Assembly: GCA_015178975.1 (NCBI GenBank) | Contig: WHVD01000052.1 | Coordinates: 62,001 to 126,000 of the forward strand | Direction: 5' to 3' | Length of the DNA: 64,000 nucleotides | From: Hysterangium stoloniferum | Taxonomy: Eukaryota; Basidiomycota; Agaricomycetes; Hysterangiales; Hysterangiaceae | Part shown: positions 43,740-54,769 of the stretch, piece by piece | How the letters are laid out: every line of letters starts with the position of its first letter | How positions within the stretch are numbered: position 1 is the stretch's first letter | Notes under the pieces: generated by a model | What the model was told of the DNA's origin: nothing | Seen by the model: only the letters and a program-made list of their open reading frames with translations | The model's database searches: none | Program-made: the position numbers and the translations under genes

Positions 43740-44283
43740 TGTTACGACCCGTTCCTGGATGTTTCAATATCCGACTTCTGACCTCCGACTACAGAACATC
43801 ATAGTTACTGTATCTTCCGCATTCTTCCCTTGTTCTGCATTTGGTAATTTGTCTGTTGACAAGTATTCACTCGTTTGTTTATTATATTCCCATTTCGGAA
43901 TATTGTCTCCCCAATTTGTCTTGTTGTATTCCCATTTCAGAATACTTCCATTTCCATCTTATTGTGGTCTTATTTTATAGTACAATAACAAGAAGACTTA
44001 TATTAGTTTCCACGAATTTGTACTTTACTTTAGATCTGATATTGACTTAGTTTCTTATTCCCTCTTCCATCTTTCTGTATGCTCAATATTCGGAACTCTT
44101 CAGAACTCTGAATATCCATATCTTCCATCATAAGTCTCACCTTTGAAATTAAGGACTTTTGAGCGTTTGCATAGAGGTGCAGCACATAAGGTGAAGCCAA
44201 CATCCTGACCCTATCTAATAGTTCCTGACTTTCTGGTGACTTTCCAATAGTTCTGGAATAAGTTCCTGACATGGCACTTAACA
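43740..44283 (+). repeat. 5' LTR of C
   Basis: 544 bp, TGTTACGACC...CACTTAACA. TATA-like CTTATATTAG at 43,997-44,006, priming block AGATCTGATAT at 44,032-44,042, hairpin stem AAGGAC/(C)ATCCT partly decayed near 44,150-44,207. Confidence 0.92.
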
Positions 44284-44289
44284 GTAAGT

Positions 44290-44300
44290 ATATCAGATCT
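44290..44300 (+). other. Self-priming primer-binding site of family C
   Basis: ATATCAGATCT, six bases after the LTR, is the exact complement of AGATCTGATAT at 44,032-44,042 in the LTR, about 30 bp after a TATA-like box. Same design as family A with an unrelated sequence. Confidence 0.75.
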
Positions 44301-44321
44301 CAATTCTGCGACTCACTCATC

Positions 44322-45475
44322 ATGGGTCCCAAATGCAAAGCTGCCAAAGGACCATCTCAACTTCAATCCCCATTGCAACTTTATACCACCCAACCCGAAA
44401 CCCCAAATCAGCCGACAACATCAGCTTCCATCAAAACACTTCCAACAACGAAGCAGAAGAACACCCAGTGACATCAAAAAAGAAATCTTCCAATGAACCA
44501 ACTGAACTGTTGTTTGTCAACTCCATTGTGAAATTTGCTGACTATTTGAAATCCGCTGAGGAAAGCAAAGAATCATCCCACACCGGAGTCAAAGAACCCA
44601 AACCATTTACTGGCAGGGATCTGAAAAAATTGAAGAATTTCCTTCTCCAATGCCATTTCAGTTTCCATGATCAACCCACTGTATTTAAGTCCGACAGTCG
44701 AAAAGTCAATTTCATGCTCTCTTATCTCAAGGATACTGCTCAGGATTGGTTCAAACCCAGACTATCGGGAATATCTGACGAGACACCTGTATGGCTCAAC
44801 AACTGGGACGCATTTGTGGAAGAACTGGAAACTAATTTTGGACCTTACTATCAATCCGGTGAAGTGGAAAATGAATTAATGACACTCGAGATGAAGGACA
44901 ATCAATGAGTCTCCGATTATCTCATCAAGTTCAATACCCTCACCACATGATGTGGATGGGACGATTCTGCCCTCAGGCACCATTTCTATATGGGACTTCT
45001 GTCATGCCTCAAAGACAAGATCTGCAAAGATGGGAAGCTGAAAACTCTCCAACTCATGTGGATTAAAGCTCAGACATCCAATGCCTGTTATTGGGAATGG
45101 AAAGCCGAGGTCTCCTGAGAGAATCTGATGGAATGTTCTCAGAACAACAAGGCAGTGACTAGCAAGTCTTCTGGCAACAACTCAGGCAACAACACCGGCA
45201 ACTCTGGCACTAATACTGGCAAATCAAACTCCAATCAGAAAAAAGACAAGAAATCCAACAAGGATAAACAGTCAACTTCTGACAAACCCATCATTTCCCA
45301 TTTGTTGGGCACTGACAGTAAACTCACCCCAAAGGAAAAACAATGGCATATGGATAATGACCTCTGCCTTTTCTGCGGGAAAGGCAGACACAAGGTTTCT
45401 GACTGTACCATTAAGTCTAACTCTTCCAAGGCCCGTGTGGCAACTTCCACTATGACTACAACGTCTAAGGAATAA
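44322..45475 (+). pseudogene. gag: Gypsy gag polyprotein, family C
   Basis: Starts MGPKCKAAKGP at 44,322; frameshift near 44,465, then one long frame to 45,475. Blocks: KPFTGRDLKKLKNFLLQCHF, NFMLSYLKDTAQDWFKP, WDAFVEELETNFGPY, a Ser/Asn/Lys-rich linker (45,150-45,290) and zinc knuckle C-x2-C-x4-H-x4-C (45,371-45,412). Four in-frame TGA stops (44,907, 44,948, 45,118 and at the end); the first three lie where Arg CGA is expected. About 380 codons. Confidence 0.85.
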
Positions 45476-45559
45476 CCTGCCATGGAGTCGAAAAAAGAGT
45501 AAGCAACCCTCCAGAATCTGCACAGACAGAGGGTTGCATTGACTCTCTCTGTGTTTCCG

Positions 45560-48500
45560 AGATTATCCATCTCAACATGTCTGTTATTTCTAATCCTGAC
45601 TCATTATTTGTAAAACTTGTCTCTGACCTTCTTGGAAATTTAGTGTTCCAAGCTCTGATAGATTCTGGCTCCACACACTGTTTTGTAGATACCACCTTTG
45701 CCACGAAACATAATCTGAAACTCCATTCTGTTCCCACAATTTCTTTGCATCTGTTTGACAGCACTAGTAATACGGCAATTACCCAAGCCTGTGATATGTC
45801 TATCCAGTTCCTGTGTGGAACATCCCAGACAGTTACTTTTTTCGTAACACAGTTGGACTCTAGCTGTTCAGCAGTTCTTGGATACAACTGGCTCACCCGA
45901 TATAATCTGTTGATTGACTGGGTATTGGGCAGTATTAATTTCTGAATTCCCGACACTTCCGTTCCTCCTGCAGCGTCTTTTCTGGCCAGAGCCTTTTCGG
46001 CCTCGACAGGACCTCTGGCTTCTACTAAAACCTCCAAGCCTCCAAAAATCTCTCTCATCAACACTTCAGCATTTGTTAGGGCAAGTAAACTGGACGGATC
46101 ACAGTGTTTTTCAATCAGCTTAAAAGTTGATGAAGCATCTGGACATTTTGTGACTCCAGAATTATCTGAGCTAAAAGCCAACCTGGAAGGAGTTCCCTGT
46201 TACGACCTGTTCCCGGATGTTTCAATATCCGACTTCCGATCTCCCACTTCCGACTTCCGATCTCCCACTTTCGATATCCGATATCCGACTACGGAACATC
46301 ATAGTTACCGTATCATCCGCGTTCTTCGTTTGTTCCGCATTTGGTAATTTGTCCGTTGACAAGTATTCACTCGTTTGTTGTTGTATTCCCATCTCGGAAT
46401 ATTGTCTTCCTAATATGTCTTATTGTATTTCCGTTTTAAGAATACTTCCGTTTCCGTCTTATTATGGTCTTAGTTTGTAGTACAATAACGAGTAGACTTA
46501 TATTAGTTTCCGCGAATTTGTACTTTACCTTAGATCTGATATCAACTTAGTTTCTTATTCCTCCTCCCGTCTTTCTGTACGCTCGATATTCGGAACTCTT
46601 CGGAACTCTGAATATCCATATCTTCCGTCGTTAGTTCACTTCCGAAATTAAGGACATTGAGCGTTTGCATAGAGGCGCAGCACATAAGCTGAAGCCGACG
46701 TCCTGACCCTATCCACGAGTTTCCGACTTCCCGGTGACTTCCCGATAGTTCCAGAATAAGTCCCCGACACGGCACTTAACATTCCCAAAAAATACCATGA
46801 TTTTGCAGATATTTTCAGTAAGCAAAAAGCTGACCGGCTTGCACCACATAGGCCCTATGACTTAAAAATTGATATTGAGCCCAGTTCAAACCCTCCGTTA
46901 GGACCTATTTACCCATTATCCCAATCTGAACTTTCATCCATTTGGGAGTTCCTGGATGAACATCTGTTGATAGGGTTTATCCATCCCTCAAAGTCTCTGT
47001 ATGGAGCACCTGGCCTTTTCGTCAGAAAGAAGGATGGCTCCCTTTGACTCTGTGTCGATTTCAGAGGATTAAATTCCATCACATGGAAAGATAAGTACCC
47101 ACTTCCACTCGTTACTGACTTACTCAATGCCCCACAGAAAGCTCAGATCTACACCAAAATATACCTTAAACACGCCTATCATTTGGTCTGAATTGCTGAG
47201 GTGACGAATGGAAAACTGCTTTTTGGGCTCGCTATGGATCCTTTGAATGGTTGGATATGCTGTTCGGCCTTATCAATGCCCCTTCCGCTTTTCAATGTTT
47301 TGTTAACGATATATTTTCTGACATGCTTGACGTATGTGTTATAGTCTATTTGGATGACATTTTGTTATTTTCCGAGGATCCCACTCTTCACGACAAACAA
47401 GTCTGTGAAGTCTTCCAAAGACTCCAAAAAAATGGTCTTTTCACCCACAGTAAAAAATGCTACTTTGACATGGATTCTATTGAATACTTAGGGTTCATTA
47501 TCAGACCCGAGGGTCTCCATATGGACAAAACTAAGGTTCAAGTTGTCTGTGATTGGCCCGAACCATGGAAAGTCAAAGATATTCAGTCATTTTTAGGTTT
47601 CGCAAACTTTTACCATCATTTCATTTGGAATTACTTGGATATTACAATACTGCTTACTCATCTTACCCATAAAACTCAACCATCGATCTTTGATGACAAA
47701 TGCCACTCTGCTTTCCAGACTTTGAAAAATGCTTTTACTTCTGCCCCAATTCTTTCTCATTGGAAACCTGACATTCTGATTATTGTGGAAACCGATGCTT
47801 CTGATTATGCAATTGCCGTGATTCTTTCCATTCAAGATTCCAATGGTGAAATTCATCCAGTCACATTCCTTTCTTGGACACTGAAAGTGTCTGAAGTCAA
47901 TTATGACATTCATGATAAGGAACTTTTGGCAATTTTTGAAGCTTTCAAACATTGGCATCATTACCTTGAAGGTTCCACAACTCCCATTGACATTGTTACC
48001 GATCACAAAAATCTTGAATATTTTTCTACCACTAAACTTTTGACCCACCAGCAAGCCTGCTGGTCTGAATTCCTTTCCGCTTTCAACATGATTATCTGTT
48101 TTTGACCTGGACGTCTTGGTGGAAAACCAGATGCTATGACTTGATGATGGGATGTCTATCCTAAAGAGGGGGAAAGTAACTACGCAATTGTTAATCCGCA
48201 TAACTTGAAACTGGTTTTTACAACACAGCAACTTTCTGCATCTATTCGAGTGACTTCCTTCTACTATCCAATTATGCATAGCATTATGATTATGGACATT
48301 GAGCAATTACATCAAGATATCCTTTCTGCACTCACTTCTGACCCAGCTCTCAAGCCACACCTAGAAGTTCCCAATAATCCTGACCAACCTCGATGGTCAC
48401 AAGACTCTCAAGGTTTTATCCTCTCAATGGACGTATCTACATTCCAGATTCCAATAATCTCCAACTCCGCATACTTCAGTACAAACATGATCATCCAATC

Positions 48501-48585
48501 TCTGGACATTACAGCATTAACAATACTCTTGGTCTAACCTGTAGAGAATATACTTGGCCCAACCTCCAACATTTTATTCATACTT
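45560..48585 (+). pseudogene. pol: Gypsy pol of C: protease, RT, RNase H, integrase zinc region
   Basis: Protease frame 45,577-45,945 with [13 protein letters not shown] and [10 protein letters not shown]. After the solo LTR C: HDFADIFSKQKADRL (46,797), VRKKDGSL, stop for Arg at 47,045, [14 protein letters not shown] near 47,153. A frameshift near 47,200 precedes a 284-codon open frame (47,251-48,105) with VYLDDILLFSED (YLDD, 47,347), SFLGFANFY, and RNase H ETDASDYAIAVIL, D-K-E-L-L, VTDHKNLEYF. It ends at stops replacing Arg (ICF-stop-PGRLGGKPD; T-stop-stop-W for TRRW near 48,140). The zinc region HPISGHYSINNTLGLTCREYTWPN lies near 48,490-48,570. Confidence 0.9.
46198..46781 (+). repeat. Solo LTR, family C, young, with TSD
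   Basis: 584 bp; perfect TTCCC duplications at 46,193-46,197 and 46,782-46,786. Rich in CpG (many CCGA/TCCG sites) where the flanking LTRs of C have TG or CA, so it is a later insertion. Priming block AGATCTGATAT at 46,532-46,542 and TATA at 46,496-46,506 are intact, as is the hairpin (AGGAC 46,651-46,655 with GTCCT 46,700-46,704). Confidence 0.95.
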
Positions 48586-48899
48586 TTCTATCCTTTATAT
48601 TCTTCAAATATTGCACCATTTCATTAGTTTGAAGCTCTGTGTATACTTGTGGGTGCACTCAGCACCAAACAAACAGACACACTTTTACCCAAGCACCACC
48701 ACTCGTAAGACACAACTAGGTCTACAGCCAGCAGTGATCAGGGTAATGTGTCAGCTACCACATAGGTAGCATTATCTGAGCTAACAAACACTTCTGGCCT
48801 TGAACTATAACAGTCGGGGCCTCCACTCAAATCATTATTCCTCCCCTTCTATTCATTTCTTCGTATATAGAATGGTCAGAACTTCCACCACTCTTCACA
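48586..48899 (+). repeat. Family E-like LTR fragment
   Basis: Starts inside the LTR (about 25 bp missing) and ends ...CCACTCTTCACA. Diverged from the other E LTRs; the family hairpin region has decayed. Confidence 0.65.
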
Positions 48900-49641
48900 C
48901 TTACCATTCAAGAACTCTTTTGACCTCTGAAATTAATTACAAATGTACTTATGACAAAGAATTATTAGTAATATTTGAATCCTTCAAAATTTGGTGACAT
49001 TATTTTGAAGGAACAAAAGAACCAATTGAAGTTTTAATGGATCACAAGAATCTTGTGACAACTTGAGTTCTGTCTTGATGACAAGCTCAATGGACAGAAT
49101 ATTTATTTGACTTTCAATTTAATTATTCAATTCAGACCAGGAAAACTAAATTTGAAAACAGATATTCTTTCAAGAAGAAATGATGTCTATCCTAATGAAT
49201 CCAACCAATCTTTAACCTGTGTTTACAAATGAACAAATAAATGCTTCCCTGTGTGCAACATATCATCTTCCAATAGTGAGAAAAGCTCTTTGATTATGGA
49301 CACTGATCAATTATTAAAAGATATATTGAAAGCTCAAAAAGAAGATAAATTCACTCTCAACAAAATTCAACAGATTTCTGACAATATTGAAGAAGATTGG
49401 TGATGAAATGAACAAGATTTTTTATGTTTTCAAATAGGATTTACATTCCTAATTATCAAAATATTTGACTTTGAATTCTTCAATCAAGACATGATCATAT
49501 TACCACAGGTCATTTTGGACAAATGAAAACTTATCAAATGATGTATCAAGATTTCTTTTCTCCATGACTTTGACAATACATATATTCAAGATTTTATTCA
49601 ATCATGTGTAACCTGTACAAAATCAAAAGCTCCATGACTGT
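48900..49641 (+). pseudogene. AT-rich Gypsy RNase H-integrase fragment of a third lineage (F)
   Basis: Translation in drifting frames gives SRTLLTSEINYKCTYDKELL, IKFRPGKLNLKTDILSRR-like text near 49,130-49,180, and a zinc region ITTGHFGQMKTY...SCVTCTKSK near 49,500-49,625. Much more AT-rich than A or C, with Lys/Asn/Ile codons ending in A/T. It lies exactly where the C integrase zinc region is broken, so insertion or recombination between homologous domains is possible. Confidence 0.65.
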
Positions 49642-49921
49642 TAGGGCAACACTAATGTTATGACCGGAAAACCCACTGGCCTCCAGGCACCAGTTTACAG
49701 CTGTGAGGTATCACCATTATCTCATAAAGTTCTCTTAATTTTCTTTGAATTATTTAATATTTTCTCCAATTTATTGTATTTTTATTATATTCTATTGTGA
49801 AATATAAGGCCTAGTTCCTTTTAACTTCACATAATAATAGCATATATGAGCTCATATTATGCTATTATATCTTAGTTAATTTATTATAATTTTGAACTAA
49901 TTATTTATATTTTATTTACTT
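49642..49921. other. AT-rich junk with LTR G and LTR A start fragments
   Basis: TGTTAGGGCAACACTA (49,640) matches the start of LTR G; TGTTATGACCGGAAAACCC (49,672) matches the start of family A LTRs; the remainder is AT-rich and unassigned. Confidence 0.45.
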
Positions 49922-51486
49922 AGTTCTGTAAGTCATGCACCACCTGCTTACACTCTAAAACCCAGAGACATAAGCTGTACGGCCTTCTCAAGCAACTTCC
50001 GATACCGGAAAAACCCTGGAACTCAATTTCCATGGATTTGTTAAGAACTGAAAACTGACTAATGTTGGTGGCTGACAGAGACCGATCGGAAGGACTTGGC
50101 TTCAGCTTATGTGCTGCGCCCTCGCAAGTATCCATAGGGTGTCCTTAGATTTCGGACGGGCGAAGACTAATCCTAAAGAGTTCCTTTCGGCGAGATACCG
50201 ATCAGGACTGAAGGACAAGTCGAGTGTCGGGCCAAGGGGTCGGGGCTGGGAGTGGGTGAGTGCACGCAAAGGCGGATGGGGGGATTCTTAGTATGAGACT
50301 GCTACAGACATATGAGGGTATTCTGAGTCGATATTCTGATTGCCTAGTAACTACAACTACAGCAGGTTCATATACAAGTAGCAGGCATCTAGGAAATACT
50401 AACGGGGAGAAGGGCGGAAAATGGTATTAACAATAAGCTTGACTAGGAACAGGAAGTTTATGATTAGTTCGGAGGCCGATGATAACCGAGAGCGGAATTA
50501 CGATAAAAGGAAATAGTTCAAGGACTACAAATATAGATAGACATATGTGAAACATAGGATAGAACGGATCAACATAATGAAAGGGACGTATCAAAAGTTT
50601 AACCAGACAATACGAGTATTTCGACATGGGTGTAAACGGAGTTTGATCATTGCGAAAGCATACGTCAGCTTTGGGGGCTGATGGTTTCCGAAGTGGTGAC
50701 TTGAAAACGTTGATAAGTGGCAGTAACCTCGGGACCGATAGGGTTGCGACACGGTCATAACAGGATTTTATCAAACAACTTCTGACTTCCGAAGGCTTTA
50801 CATCCATTCTAGTTGTGGATCGATTCTCGAAACAAGGCATTTTCATACCCACTCACGATACAATCACGTCCTTACAGTTAGCAGAACTTTTCATTATTCA
50901 CGTATTTTCCAATCATGGTGTTTCATCTCACGTAACTTCTGATCGAGGCTCCAAGTTCATCTCCCATTTCTTCCAGGCCCTCAGAAAAGCCCTCAACATG
51001 AAACTACACTTCACCTCAGGATATCACCCAGAAGGTGATGGACAAATGGAATGTGTTAATTAAACATTGGAACAATATCTCCACATCTATTGCAACTATC
51101 AACAGGACAACTGGAAATCCCTTCTTCCGATTGTGGAATTCGCCTACAATAACTCTCCGAATGCAACTACCGGCATCTCTCCCTTTTTCACCAACAAAGG
51201 CTATAATCTGAATCTCACAGTACATTCCAAATGAGATTTGGCTTCTATCTGTGCTCAAGAATTTATTACTGACCTCGATGAGTTACATCAAGAACTTCAG
51301 AAAGCTGTTTCTTCTTCCCATCAACATTCTGTGGACAAACACAGGATCCCACCTCCTAATTTTAAAATTGGTGATCAGGTTTTTGTAAAAGCTCAATTCT
51401 TCCGTACCACCCAACCTTCTAAAAAACTTGCTGAGAAATTCTTAGGCCCTTTGGAAATTATAGCACAAGCCAGTTCACTTTCATGG
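49922..51486 (+). pseudogene. pol: Gypsy integrase of C, interrupted by solo LTR B
   Basis: Resumes in the zinc finger (C-x2-C then HSKTQ-like, near 49,935) and runs to MDL at 50,038. After LTR B: LVVDRFSKQGIFIPTHDTI (50,800), SDRGSKFISHFF (50,940; CGA preserved here), SGYHPEGDGQMECVN (51,015), NWKSLLP, FAYNNSPNATTGISPFF (51,140-51,195), and the C-terminal GDQVFVKA / AEKFLGP region near 51,370-51,460. A TAA at 51,061 and a TGA at 51,233 break it. Confidence 0.88.
50039..50762 (-). repeat. Solo LTR, family B, with TSD
   Basis: 724 bp in minus orientation; perfect GGATT duplications at 50,034-50,038 and 50,763-50,767. CpG-rich and close to the copy at 19,856, so relatively young. Confidence 0.93.
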
Positions 51487-51507
51487 ACTCTCTGACTTCC
51501 CTATAGT

Positions 51508-51831
51508 ATGCGAGCAGTCCACCCTGTTTTCCACATTTCCATGTTAGAACCTTGTGTTCCTAACAATATCCCGGAACATATTCAACCTCTGCCCCCTCTG
51601 GTCATCATTGATGGAGAACCCGAATTTGAAGTTTCTGAGATCTTGGATTCAAAAATTGACAATAGCCGACGTACTTGTAAATTGCTCTATTTAGTCAAAT
51701 GGGCGGGTTATGAAGGTACCAACAAGGAAACTTCTTGGATATTGGCCATGGAACTTGGACACGCTATGGAAATTGTTACCCACTTTCACACAGCTTATCT
51801 GAGCAAACCCGGACCTTTATCATCACTCTGA
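51508..51831 (+). pseudogene. Chromodomain of Gypsy C
   Basis: An open frame of 107 codons: VHPVFHISMLEPC, then EFEVSEILDSKID, LLYLVKWAGYEG and ETSWI, ending at LSSL-stop. The chromo fold is intact (aromatic Y, W, W positions present). Chromodomains in chromoviral integrases bind methylated histone H3 and steer insertion to heterochromatin, which fits the nested pattern here. The domain is separated from the integrase by a stop at 51,495. Confidence 0.85.
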
Positions 51832-51936
51832 CCTTTTTGTGTTTTCTTTCTGTTCAGTTTCCATTACTTCCATACTTCTGTTATCACACTCATTTTGAAA
51901 TCATACAAGTCAAAAAAAAAATCTATATATTTCCAA

Positions 51937-53035
51937 CTACTTCAAAGTCTCTGATATCCCAAATCCTCCTTCCACCTCTATTCTCGTATCATCTGCAACC
52001 TCTGCACTTTCCACCATATCCTGCACTTCATCATCCTCACTTTCTGGCCCCTTTCCTGTCTCCCACCTTTTCTCGACATATTCCACCAATGGATCATTTG
52101 GCTGTTCCCTTGCCTTATCGGAAAACCTCTTGGAAACTGTGATAACACCGATGCTAACCATTACCTTCTCCAGAAATTCCGGGTCAACCAATGGAAACCT
52201 TTTTCCTGGATATCATTATGGCACTCCAGTGCATCCTGCATTTTCATAAGTTCCATCCCGATAAAAACTAATGCATTGACGGTGTCCTTGAGGAGCTTGA
52301 TGCCAGTACTATCCGTATTCAGCACTTCAGTTTCCACAATCCTGGCCGTTCCTGAATTTTCCACGTTGTCAGTTTTCTGAGCCTTCTCACCTTTCGGAAC
52401 CCTCTTCATGGCACGAGTGCATGGAAGTTTGAGAACCACACAGGGATAGCAAGTTCTGCCCCATTTTACCTTCTGTTTCCAACACATCATATTCTCTGAA
52501 TCGAGCATCGATAATATGGACTGTCATGGATGACTTCCATCCATTCCAGAGCTTTGACCTTTTGTTTCTGTTTCGGAAGTTAATCAACTTCCAACCTTTT
52601 GGACTTGAAGGCCCAGCCTCTCCCTCTACCTCCACCTCCACAGCTTTTCACTGTATCCAATAGTATCGGATGAAAATACAGAAACTTATGGTTTAAACTT
52701 GCCTTTCCCTCCCTTATCTCCTTTCTCTTTTCCACCACCTCAGACTCCCACTGCTTTCTTTCCACCTCTTCCTTCTTCCTCTGAACCTCCGCTGTCTTCC
52801 GCATCCACACCTCCTTTTCCGCCTTCACCTGCTCCGACTCCTGCTTTTCTGCCTCTTCAGCCTCCTTCAACTCCCAGATCAACGTCTTTTCCTCCTCCTC
52901 TTGTCATCACTTCATCTCCTCCATCCTCTGTCATTTTTGTTGAAGTTCTTCGACCTTTGACATTCTTTGAAGTACAGTAATTTCGGCATCTGAATCTTCT
53001 GGGGTAGTGGTGAACAATGGCTGATGAATTGACAT
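51937..53035 (-). pseudogene. Antisense coiled-coil/Cys-cluster gene of Gypsy C
   Basis: On the strand opposite to pol. ATG at 53,035 (MSIHQPLFTTTP). Exon 1 is a long Glu/Lys/Arg coiled coil down to 52,703, broken by TGA codons near 52,930. An intron 52,702-52,651 (GCAAGT...ACAG, 52 nt, GC donor) leads to a short acidic exon (VEVEVEGEAGPSSPK). Then a cysteine region: C-x10-C-x2-C-x6-C near 52,490-52,430, the second half of a Zn2Cys6-type spacing, with a further Cys upstream. The C-terminal acidic part is open at 52,191-51,937. TATA box AGTATAAAAACC on the minus strand at 53,082-53,094, about 50 bp before the ATG. Second intron not clear. Confidence 0.65.
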
Positions 53036-53219
53036 GCAAGTTGTGGATAAAGAAACAAAATTGTTAATTTGAATATTTGGAGGTTTTTATACTCAGACCA
53101 GCAGCCAAAACTCTCACCTCCAGAATTGTGTAAATTTCATGACACATAACAATCAGCCATCACTTCAATCACTCAGTACCTAATTGCCTCTATGGGACTT
53201 CAGCCTAACAGGGGGGTAC

Positions 53220-53736
53220 TGTTACAACCCATTCCTGGATGTTTCAATATCCAACTTCTGACCTGCAACTTCCGACTTCTGACTACGGAACATCATAGTT
53301 ACCGTATCTTCCACATTCTTCCCTTGTTCCACATTTGATAATTTGTCTGTTGACAAGTATTCACTCGTTTGTTTATTATATTCCCATTTCGGAATATTGT
53401 CTCCCCAATTTGTCTTGTTGTATTCCTGTTTCAGAATACTTCCATTTCCATCTGATTGTGGTCTTAGTTTGTAGTACAATAATGAGAAGACTTGTATTAG
53501 TTTCTGCAAATTTGTACTTTACTTTAGATCTGATATTGACTTAGTTTCTTATTCCCTCTTCCATATTTCTGTATGCTCAATATTTGGAACTCTTCAGAAC
53601 TCTGAATATCCATATCTTCCATCATAAGTCTCACCTTTGAAATTAAGGACTTTTGAGCATTTGCATAGAGGCACAGCACATAAGCTGAAGCCAACATCCT
53701 GACCCTATCCGATAGTTCCCAACACAGCACTTAACA
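53220..53736 (+). repeat. 3' LTR of C
   Basis: 517 bp; preceded by GGGGGGTAC; followed by ATCCC. Differs from the 5' LTR mainly at CpG sites and lacks part of the end equivalent to 44,222-44,260. Confidence 0.92.
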
Positions 53737-53741
53737 ATCCC

Positions 53742-54575
53742 TCGGGAAATCCTTGGACATGAAACTACATTTCACATCCAGACATCACCTTCCAGGTGAT
53801 GGAGAAACTGAACACATCAATCAGACATTGGAACAATACCTCCATGTATATTGCAATTATTAACAGGACAATTGGAAATCCTTATTACCACTTGCAGAAT
53901 TTGCTTACAACAATGCACCCTCGGCCACATAAAGGAGATAATCCAAATATTACAGTACATCCAGAATGAAATCTCGCCTCCACCCATGCTCAAGAGTTCA
54001 CCACAGACCTCCATGAGCTCCACAAGGAACTCCGGACTGCAATAAAGTCCGCCAAAGAGCAATATCAACATTCAGCAGACAAACATCAGATTCCACCACC
54101 CAACTTCAAGATTGGCAATCATGTTTTTGTCAAAGCTCATTTCTTTTGGACTACCCGTCCATCAAAAAAGCTTGCTGAAAAATATTTAGGTCTGTTTGAA
54201 ATAATTGCACAAGTAGGTTCAGTTTCTTGGACCCTACAGCTTCCAGATAGTATGCACGTGGTACACCCGGTATTTCATGTTTCTATGTTAGAACCTTGTA
54301 CTGCTAACACTATCCCAGATCATGTGCAATCTCCGCCTCCTCCGGTCATTATTGACAGAGAACCTGAGTTTGAAATCTCACAAATTTTAGATTTGAAAAT
54401 CGACAAGAATCAATGCACTTGTAAACTGCTTTACTTAGTCAAGTGGGTGGGTTACGAGGGCACTGATGAAGAAACTTCATAGATTTTGGCCACAGAACTT
54501 CATAATGCCATGGAAATCATTACTGACTTTCACACAGCTTACCTGCTCAAACCCGGACCACTATCTTCTCTCTGA
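53742..54575 (+). pseudogene. pol: Gypsy A1 integrase end and chromodomain
   Basis: Continues A1 pol after element C: LDMKLHFTS...GDGETEHINQTLEQYL (53,750-53,845), NWKSLLPLAEFAYNNAPS (53,870-53,925), a deletion, then VHPVFHVSMLEPC (54,258) and chromodomain EFEISQILDLKID, LLYLVKWVGYEGTDEETS, stop TAG at 54,480 in place of Trp TGG. End TGA at 54,573-54,575. Confidence 0.88.
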
Positions 54576-54769
54576 CCGCACTCCACGGACCCCACATTAC
54601 ATTTGGACTCATTCTCATTATTCCCTGTCACCCTATGTCTCTCTTTGCTTTTGCAGGTTCTGACATGTTTTCAAGTCCTTAGGCAGATTTTCCATGGACT
54701 TTGATTCTTATGTTTTTTCACATTTTACTTTTATTTTCAAAAAGAATTATTAAACTTTTATTATATTCT

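Larger units (their letters stand above)
43740..53736 (+). mobile_element. Ty3/Gypsy chromovirus C, full length, with TSD
   Basis: LTRs 43,740-44,283 and 53,220-53,736 with perfect ATCCC duplications (43,735-43,739 and 53,737-53,741). Order: gag, protease [solo LTR C 46,198-46,781], RT, RNase H, integrase [composite insertion 48,586-49,921; solo LTR B 50,039-50,762], chromodomain, antisense gene, polypurine tract (GGGGGGTAC), 3' LTR. Removing C joins the A1 integrase in register. Confidence 0.93.

Noticed and set aside
52568-52595. Second intron of the C antisense gene with GT...AG ends
   Set aside because: Only 28 nt long; the true second splice in C, if any, is not resolved from this damaged copy.
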